From assembly GCA_035236585.1 (NCBI GenBank), contig CP141135.1:4436001-4500000 (forward strand): 64,000 nt of DNA, in the 5' to 3' direction. This document shows positions 56,360 through 64,000 of this stretch, piece by piece. The first letter of the stretch is position 1. The number at the start of each line of letters is the position of its first letter. The stretch is from Warburgia ugandensis (taxonomy: Eukaryota; Streptophyta; Magnoliopsida; Canellales; Canellaceae). The translations under genes and the position numbers were made by a program. The notes below the pieces were generated by a model. That model had not been told where the DNA came from. It did not search any database and worked only from the letters and a program-made list of their open reading frames with translations.

Positions 56360-58915
56360 GAAAGAATGATAGGATCATCAGCTGTATGTGATTAGCAGCA
56401 ACGAACTTCCCTTGTCTATGGAAACACCGTTAAGTTTAATGGTTTTAGATTATCAAAAAGATGAGTTCAAAGGAGGGCGTGGAATTGGAAACAGTCGCAA
56501 AGGGAGTCCAAATCTCATTTCCCTAAAACAATCCACCCTTTCCTATTCCAAGTAAAAGTGCAAAAAATTGCAAGGTTAAATGTTCAAGTCATGCTACTGG
56601 TCACATGGGGGGATGACTAACAAATAATTTGCTTAATAGAGTGATAACCAGACGCCCAAAACCTAATATCTACACTAATCCAAAATGACTTAATCCATGT
56701 ATTCTAACAACAGATGCGGCAAGCACCATTCCTTGATTTTACAAGCATGTTACTTCTTTGTATCTCCTCATTTGAACATGATTCAGTTAGGGAATTACTT
56801 CAATTCCTTTTACTTTGTTCGCACCTAGATGTTATTACTTGCATAATTTTTCTTGTGTCTAAATGAATTTTATTTGCTCTATTAGGCATGATATTAACTT
56901 ATTTAAGATTCCTTTTGATAGTGCCAATCCCTATTTTATTAGGAGGAATATAGCCGCGACGATGTTGAAAGCTGCTATGAGTTGTCCCACATTTAATGCC
57001 CCTGTTTTGAATAACTTGAAGTTGCATAACTTTTGTACAATGCATGAAATATTTCTTCTCTATGGTTGTCTTCATGTTTTTTTCTTATTCGAGAGTGGCT
57101 AAGATGGTTGAATTTGTTGGCAAGGAGAAGCCTACTGTGTTTTGTCTACCATACCTTTTAATCAAGAGGTGACAGTTGCTTGACTTGTGGTTATATAGAA
57201 AAACTATAAATTTTTTGTTACATATTTATAGTCTGACTTATTTTGTATGATAGCATTCTTTCAAACTCTTTGAAGAAGAAAAGAAATTTACCCTTCACTA
57301 ATTTATATGTGTGAAAATACAATTATGCTAACTTTTGTGAATTTTCACTAGTTTTTTACACCTGTGCAAGATTTGTACTTAAATTTGGAAAATCATTGTT
57401 AGTTTGATTTGCATTATAAAAGCCCACCTTTTGAAATCTGCCATGAGGAGTTAACAGTTACTTGATTTGCTATTAAGTTTATTTATACACTTTTATATTC
57501 TTCTTGAGAAAAGGTTTTAATAATTTTGGGCCTCTAAATATGTGAAAATTAATGTGGGCAATTTGCATGCATTTTGTGCTTGTTGCTAAATAAAGTGTAG
57601 ATTTGACAAGAAGGCCCATTATAATATTTTTATAACTTTTGATGATAATGGGTTCATAAATAAGTGAAATTGATTGTGGACACACATTATTTGAATATGA
57701 CTTGTGTAAACTATTTTAGATTTGATTGGCAGCTATATTTTATTTTTATTTTAGATATATTGATTCAAGTGGGTCTATATGCATATAAAATTAATGAGTC
57801 CCATTTTGGCTGTCTTATAATGGATCTACATTCAATTCAGGGACTCACAAATGAAGTAAAAAATTGATAGCAGGGGTAGACTTATTATTATTATTATTTT
57901 TATGATTATTGTATAGCTGATGTTGGTTGGATTAGTGGATCCATCTAAACATTACTAAATGAAGCTTAACTTAGGGGAGACGTGTGACATCAATGCACTT
58001 CAATTTTATCTGGAATAATATCAAATTGGTTCCAGCTTCTATGTAGCTCCAACTCATTAGTTCTTAAAAGAGGGCAATGCTTAAGTAAGTTTGCCCATTC
58101 AATAACCTTGGCTGTCGAACCAATTAAAACTATTGTCCATCAACTTGACCACTTGCAATAGTGTTCTCTTTCTCTGTCCAGACAATGTCCGCCAAGGAAG
58201 TATAGGTAGCATTAAGAAGTTTGGATAATCTATATATTTCTTATTTCTCATAGTAAGCTGGTAATTTATAGCTAACTTAGAAGAAGGAAAGGGTGGTAAC
58301 TGCATCCCGAATACATCATAAACTTTGGCCTACAAGTGAATAACTTGCGGGCAATAGTGGAAGTGATGCATAGCAGATTCCTCTTATCTCAGACAAAGCG
58401 CCCATTTCTTCTCTCGCTTAGGCACTGGCGACTTGATTTTGTCCCTAGTTGGGAGCTTGTTTACTGCAATTTGCCACAACAGAATTCCCATCCTTTGCTG
58501 CATGTTAGCAAACCAAATCTTTCTCCAAAGAGCATGGTTATTTGCGTCAAGAGAACATTTCATGTTATAAGATGATTTAATTGTAAAACAACCACTCCCA
58601 GGGGAACCGTGTGGTTATATCATTCTTATTAGGAAAAATCCTAACCATGTTAATAGACTCAAGAACTTCATTGGAGATAAATAAAACTTTTTCAAGGTCT
58701 CATTCATCATCTCTTATGATGGATACAACTTAATCTTCCCTATTGCTAGAGCAAACCATAGATTCAAGTACAAAATCCCTTAGCTAACATTACCTTGTCT
58801 AGTTGTCAAATCATAGAGCAGCTTTGCTCTCATCAGCAATAGACCATATGATATCTCCCTTCAGTAGCTCTTTACATTTTACCATCGCTGCCCATAAATG
58901 GCATGCATAGGTAGT
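56360..58915. other. AT-rich intergenic, no recognised gene
   Basis: Short frames only (for example 56863-57102). A (TTA)n tract lies at 57885-57898. Phrases at 57400-57480 (GAGGAGTTAACAGTTACTTG) echo 57160-57190 (AGAGGTGACAGTTGCTTG), which suggests a diverged local duplication. No protein homology seen. Confidence 0.4.
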
Positions 58916-58918
58916 CTT

Positions 58919-59562
58919 TGTTGGAGCCCATAGTTCCCACTAGGTAAAAGTGCAACTTTAAAAATGTAAATAAAATCAGTAAATTATAATAAATAAGAAT
59001 ACTATAATTTTACGTGGAAACCCCTCCAAGATGGAGGTAAAAATCACAGGACCCAGCAAGCAAAATATTTATTATAATAAAAAAAAGGGTTACAAGGAAT
59101 GACACTCACAAATAGAAAAGGTACAAATACACAACTGAGTAAATAACATGACTCAAATTTTTTTTCTCGTGACTTTCTCACGCTCACAAAGTATGGAAAC
59201 AACTCTCACAAAACATACACCCCAAAATACTCCTTATATGTGTACCTTTCTTTAGCTACTCTCTCACATACTCCCCTTTTACTTGACCTGCTCACTCCAC
59301 TTGAGCTCATTGCTTCAAAATGTAGCTTAAGGCTTCTATTTATAGAGGTTTTTCAAGCTAAATGTCAACACCTACCGCTTGCTAGTATTGACATTCATGC
59401 TGTGATGGCACTGATTTTGTTGATACAACCCTCCACAATTGACGAAGAAAGAAGAAAAAGGCACACCACTTTTATTGAAGTATAAAATGTTGACATTATA
59501 ATGGTGGCTGCGCTGCTTTTATTGATATACATCCCACCATATTTGATGGGCTGGACCCATCA
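58919..59562 (-). mobile_element. Copia element 3, 3' LTR (same family as copia 1)
   Basis: 644 bp. On the minus strand it runs TGATGGGTCCAGCCCATCAA to GTGGGAACTATGGGCTCCAA-CA. The TGTTGG terminus at 58919 keeps the CA end that copia 1's 5' LTR has lost. It is preceded (minus strand) by a degenerate purine tract. Confidence 0.9.
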
Positions 59563-60104
59563 AATCACTCTCTCCAGGCCTATCAAGTTTGAAGGAGAAT
59601 TTCTTGTGGATTTCTAACAAGTGTCCATATCAGCTAGCTCCCCGTGTAACTCAAATTTATCCTAAGTTATTATCTTTGTTATCATATTTGAATGTTTTTC
59701 TCTCTAAAAATCTTCTTCAGCTTCAAAGACTTATTTTTTACTTTTTTCGTATTCAATGATATTTTACATCAATGTGCTTAGAGTTCTTGCTTTGGTCTAT
59801 TGCGCTTTAGCTATCAAAATAGATTACATACTCTATTTAAGTTCCAATTCTTGAAGAAGTCCTTTCAACCATATCATCTCCTTTCTAGCTTCTGTGGCAG
59901 CAATATACTCTGCTTCTATAATAGATAGAGAAATACACTTTTGTTGCCTAGATTGCTAAGAGATATTTCCCCTGCAAAAGTAAATAGATATCCAGACATG
60001 GACCTTCTATAGTCAAGGTCACTTGCCATATTGGAGTCAGTAAAGCTTTCTAAAATTGGGTCAAAATCTCCAAAACATAAAGCACAAATTTGAACTTCCT
60101 TTCA
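59563..60104 (-). pseudogene. Copia element 3, RNase H end
   Basis: The minus strand carries the final RNase H blocks: KGSSNLCFMFWRF-like start, AEYIAATEARKEMIWLKGLL, QELELK, FDS-stop-SAID, and a C-terminus as in copia 1. It is broken by stops. Homology to copia 1 stops abruptly at 60104, where a gypsy-type LTR begins. The rest of the element is absent from the window. Confidence 0.85.
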
Positions 60105-62540
60105 TGTAATAACCCCAATTTTTATGAATATATGTGAATTATTGAAAGTGAGAAATTGAAATATTAAAAAATCAAAATTAAAAATTAAAGTTACAAGAAA
60201 ATCAACTTTTTATAGAAATAGAATCAGGAGTTGAGATATGGATATTTAGAATATACTAAAAAAATTGAGTCCAATGACTAGAAGCACACTAAAATTAGAA
60301 TTGGATGGAAAATCCATATTTAAAAAATAAAAATAAAAATACATGGCAAATGATAATTTTACCTTTAAGTAGGCCCATAAAGTTAGGTAAAAATGTGAAG
60401 TTAGCAATGATGTAAGAAATGAATCAGCTAGCACCCAGCTAATAATGGAGGTAGTGGAATTTCCACTACCATTAAATAATTTTTAGTGGATTAAATGATA
60501 AAAATATAAAAAATAATTTTTTTCCCTTTAAATAGCTAAAAAATTTCCACAAAAATTTTCATAAAATAATACTATGAATTCCCTAGATATTCCCCTTTTT
60601 CCTCTCTCCTCTCTCCTTTCTCCCTCTTTCCTTTTTTTCTCTCTCCTCTCTCTTCTCTAGAAATGCGTCCCTAGAAGTGCCCTATAGACAAAACTCAAGT
60701 TAGAGTCGAGGAGAGTTCACGGACATGTTGTCCTCGATGGAGTAGGGTTTCTGCCCTAAAACCCTTGTTTCAATTTTTCATAAACTTTCAAATTAGAATA
60801 GAATGATCTGAACTATTCATCATCTCTGGCTTAGCCTCTTTTCCATTTCCCCTCTATTTATTGGAGGATCAATGGCGTGATAATTGATAATCTTTGTTAG
60901 AAAAATGGATTTCGGCATTGTTTTCTTCTCCAATATATTTCTCTCTTTTTCTGACATTTCCTCTCCTCTAGACATTTTAAGGTAGGTCACCATTCTTCCC
61001 TCTTTCATTTTTGGCAATTTCCTTTAGTTTTGGGGTTCGCCAGAGAAACTAGTACCAATGATTTATAATGAAAAACCTATCAAGGACTACTTAGATAGAA
61101 AATCTGAGCCGCCCAATGAAATCTTGGAGCCAAAAACCTTAGGAAAAGCTATCACAGTAAGATTTTATTTACATCTTGACCATTGATTTGTAGAAGGGTG
61201 ATTTGACGGTCCAAATTAGATTGTCTTGCCAATTTCTGGATTGATGTATCAAAGAGGCGATTCGGAACGCACCATAAAGATGTTCCCTACGGGAGCATCT
61301 CCACACGCACCACATGTGCCACGCGTAAAAAACCGATTGCAACGAACATAGCATCCTAGTGAGGGGAACGTGCCGTGGTCAGTCTTTTTGTGTCCTTAGA
61401 TCTAGAATTAAATTTGGATTGTTGAATCTGTCTGAAAACTTAAAAATGCAATTCAGAATTCAATACAACTCTAAATTGAGATTGAATATATTCGTTGGAT
61501 ACATTTTGAAGAGTAGAATCTACTAAATTCATAAAGTTTAAGATTTAAGTATTGTTTATATTGTTCTATAGCCAAAAACCTTACTAATAGTTTTGATTGG
61601 CTAGATCAAAGATGATCAGACCATCTGGTTTGAATGAATACATAATATATTGATGAGGTAGCATGAATTAAAGGGTGAGATCTTACATAAATGAGAGAAA
61701 TTATTATTTGAACCCTTGATGTGATCAAAACCCTAGTTTAATGAATCAAAAATAGATTTGACCATTGGATCAATACAAAAATTTTAGATATGCATTATGA
61801 TTATTAAAATCATTAAATTTTAGTAGAATTGCATCAAACTTATTTGTAGATTGATATGTTAAACGTAATCAAAGGTCAAATTTGGCATCATATGTAATAA
61901 TGAAAATTTTTCAAGAACTCAAAATCATCTGATTAATATGTAATTGATATTCAGTCCAATTATATAATATCGTGAATATGGAAAGTATTGTAAATGGTGG
62001 TTTTAGATGATTGTGAACTTACACAAATTCAAGTTTGCTCTGATATTATATTTGTTTACAATATCTTAGATTAGGTGAAATGATTGTGGAAAGAACAATA
62101 GTGCAATTTAGCATAAAATTTTGACAAAAGGTTGTGAGATAAATGAAGAACTTTCATTATGTGTGATTGTGTTTAGTAATGTTTGTACAATTAAACTTTT
62201 ATTAACTAAGGATTGTTTAATATATTTTCATTATACTATTGAAGGATCTGTATGTTAAATTTGAAGTTATGGAGGTAGGAAAGTAATTCTTACTGTATAA
62301 AAATTTGTCATATCCTAATAATGTATTGGTTAAATAAGTACTTATGCTACAATGAATTTTGAGATTGTGACAAGACAGAGTCTCCAAATATATTTTATTG
62401 TATAAATGAATGATTTATTAGGTGAACCCCATCGAATGTGTTAAATGTGAAAGTTAGAAAAACTGAGGAAACTCTTCAAAAATTTTGTTAGGAACGTTGA
62501 TAGTAGGATTTTAGAAATGTCTTTAAAAAAAAATGGTCCC
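60105..62540 (+). mobile_element. Ty3/gypsy-type LTR, second copy (about 2.4 kb)
   Basis: Starts TGTAATAACCCCAATTTTTA. A pyrimidine-rich CTCTCTCC tract follows (60595-60660), then a long non-coding body. Near its right end it shares GACAGAGT with the insert in copia 1. It carries no coding domain, and the terminal CTAACA expected at the right end is not evident, so it may be truncated. The short frame at 60820-61017 is probably incidental. Confidence 0.55.
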
Positions 62541-62567
62541 AAAAATCCGAGTTGTCCCACATTAAAA

Positions 62568-63150
62568 TGAAAAAAAGAAAGAAAATCATAAACTGAAGCT
62601 ACTCAATTAGGATCCCCAAAGTGAGACTATGATAGCACACGCTTGGATTAAATCAGACACGTGATGCGTTGAGAAGGAGCCTCACCTTGGGCTTAGGCTT
62701 CTTTAAAGAGTGTCAATATATCACTGCTCAAAAGAGAAAGTCGCTGAACGAAGACTGGGCTGCTGGACGCATGGAAAAAAAGATTGATTGCATCTCTCTC
62801 CTCTTGAGTGTGTTGAACTCTACATACAGGTCAAAGGGCAGCCCCAGTGTACGAAGCTCCCGCCTATGCAGGGTCTGGGGAAGGGGTGGGCCACAAGGGC
62901 CCAACGTACACAGCCTTACCTTGCATTTGCAAGAGGCTGTTTCCATGCCTTGAATCCGTGACCTCAAGGTCACATGATGATAACTTTTACCATTGTTCCA
63001 AGGCTCCCATTTGAACTCTACGTACAAGTACACCTGCTAAAACTTGTCTCTCTTCAATGGGCTAATCTATAACTAACTTTAGAAGCCATTTTGCAAGCCT
63101 GCCAAATAGGGAGCACAATGTGGGTGCTTCTCTTTTCCAAATTTCCACTA
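62568..63150. repeat. Dispersed repeat, copy 2, with SINE inserted
   Basis: Second copy of the segment at 51646-51985, in the same orientation. Shared blocks are CACTGCTCAAAAGAGAAAG, GCTGGACGCATGGAAAAAAA, GCTAATCTATAACTAACTTT and GTGCTTCTCTTTTCC. It is longer because of the SINE at 62829-63010 and about 40 bp of extra flank. Confidence 0.85.
62829..63010 (-). mobile_element. Au-type SINE, full length, with target duplication
   Basis: On the minus strand it starts GGGAGCCTTGGAACAATGG and has B box GAGGTCACGGATTCAAGG and TTGTGGCCCACCCCTTCCCC, ending GGGGCTGCCCTTTG. The flanks TTGAACTCTACATACA (62813) and TTGAACTCTACGTACA (63011) are a 16-bp duplication with one mismatch. Close to consensus. 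Confidence 0.93.
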
Positions 63151-63159
63151 CATTTCATT

Positions 63160-64000
63160 CTTCCCTACCATAACTAACGTTCCTTAACCATTGGTATGCT
63201 TTTCCTTAATCCCAACTCCGACTTTGCACACTATACAGCAAAAAACGTATAAATGAGTATGTTAAAATTTGTAATGGAAGAGAAGGATACGAATGGGATT
63301 CAAACAAACTAGAAAGGACAAAATGGATATTGTGGAAATATCCAAACCATGACCAAGGTGGGATGGATGATCTTTAAAATGCCCACTCTTCCCTTCACAT
63401 TTTTCCATGAATCTCATCCATATCTTTTTTTTCTTCCTAATTATAATTTTGCCCTTAGTAAGCTTAAACATATTTGAACGTTATTGTGCTAGCTGATGCG
63501 ATTCATCCATTAGTAAAAGCATCACAAATTATCAGAAGGAACAAATGGCAGAAAACAGAGTATCGGAAACAAAAACAATCATATTCCCAATAGACAACGA
63601 GGAAGCGTCTTTTGAATAGGAGGGAATGGAGGATGAACTCTCTGTCTAAAATGATAATCCTATCATGGAATGGGCAGAGGTCTGGGAAATTTGAACAAAA
63701 TCTCCCGACTCAAAAAGGTCATGCAGCGCCACAAATCTTAGATAATAACTAGTGCAAGAAACCAAAGCAGAAACATGATCTAGATTTGACCTTAAGAGAA
63801 TGAGTCTTCATCAAACTTTTGATTATCTTCATATTGATTCAATCGGGCTCTCGGGAGGAATCCTTCCTGCTAGTGTGGGACATTAGCAAAATGCAGTTGG
63901 GTTGCACTTGCTGAATATAGGTACTTCGGAACAACACTTCTAATGAGGGATTCTTTCAAGCAATCTCGGAGATTCTAGAGGCCTTGAGGAGATTGCTTTA
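63160..64000. other. Non-coding right end of window
   Basis: No recognised gene or repeat on either strand. Confidence 0.4.

Noticed and set aside
1-64000. CRISPR array, operon, phage or bacterial defence system
   Set aside because: The repeats seen are LINE monomers, SINEs, LTRs and microsatellites. Genes are intron-split plant genes. No regularly spaced repeat/spacer pattern or prokaryotic gene cluster is present.

Overview
The window looks like nuclear DNA of a flowering plant. The coding exons are short and split by introns with canonical GT/AG borders, genes are sparse, and most of the rest is retrotransposon debris. It holds RTE-clade LINEs, Au-type SINEs, Ty1/copia and Ty3/gypsy LTR pieces, a hAT transposase relic and a sliver of plastid 16S rRNA gene. 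I cannot name the species. The phrasing of the non-coding DNA is weakly reminiscent of magnoliids, which is only an impression.

The main gene is the 5' end of a callose synthase of the CalS9/GSL10 type on the minus strand (704-21269, running off the left edge). Seven coding exons with matching phases read 306 codons without a stop: 21269-21071, 4258-4161, 3911-3742, 1945-1822, 1587-1477, 1398-1273 and 793-704. A 5'UTR intron (21278-21782) lies upstream of the ATG. Coding intron 1 is about 16.8 kb. It holds three nested RTE LINEs (D at 7640-15290, interrupted by A at 7762-15009, itself interrupted by B at 9175-12763), a decayed hAT transposase gene (15290-17880), two further RTE tails and SINEs.

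From 22 to 32 kb the sequence is intergenic, with RTE 3' tails (23.6, 25.6-26.2 and 32.3 kb), SINEs and a 114-bp insertion of plastid 16S rRNA 3' end (29085-29198). At 32.5-34.4 kb lies an internally deleted minus-strand copia element. At 34533-46165 lies a Tnt1/Tork-like copia with a perfect TAAAG target duplication. It landed inside the terminal inverted repeat of a 131-bp MITE-like element. It was later split by a gypsy-type LTR (38579-45219), which was then hit by a complete RTE copy (C, 41421-44914).

The right third has a small unrecognised minus-strand gene or first exon (49138-49563) and a broken pectin methylesterase N-terminal fragment (52560-53172). That fragment and an L1 RNase H remnant lie between two roughly 250-bp inverted arms (52175-52494 and 54806-55066). 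Next come an intact secreted proline-rich cell-wall protein gene (55107-55406, minus), a possible orphan exon near 56.1-56.4 kb, and a second copia 3' end (58919-60104, minus). The copia end abuts a second gypsy-type LTR (60105-62540). A segment at 51646-51985 recurs at 62568-63150, where it carries an added SINE.

I see no CRISPR, operon or defence-like system. The notable content is the transposon layering, the hairpin-forming 5' monomers of the RTE family, the inverted-repeat-bounded PME fragment, and the very large intron of an apparently working callose synthase gene.
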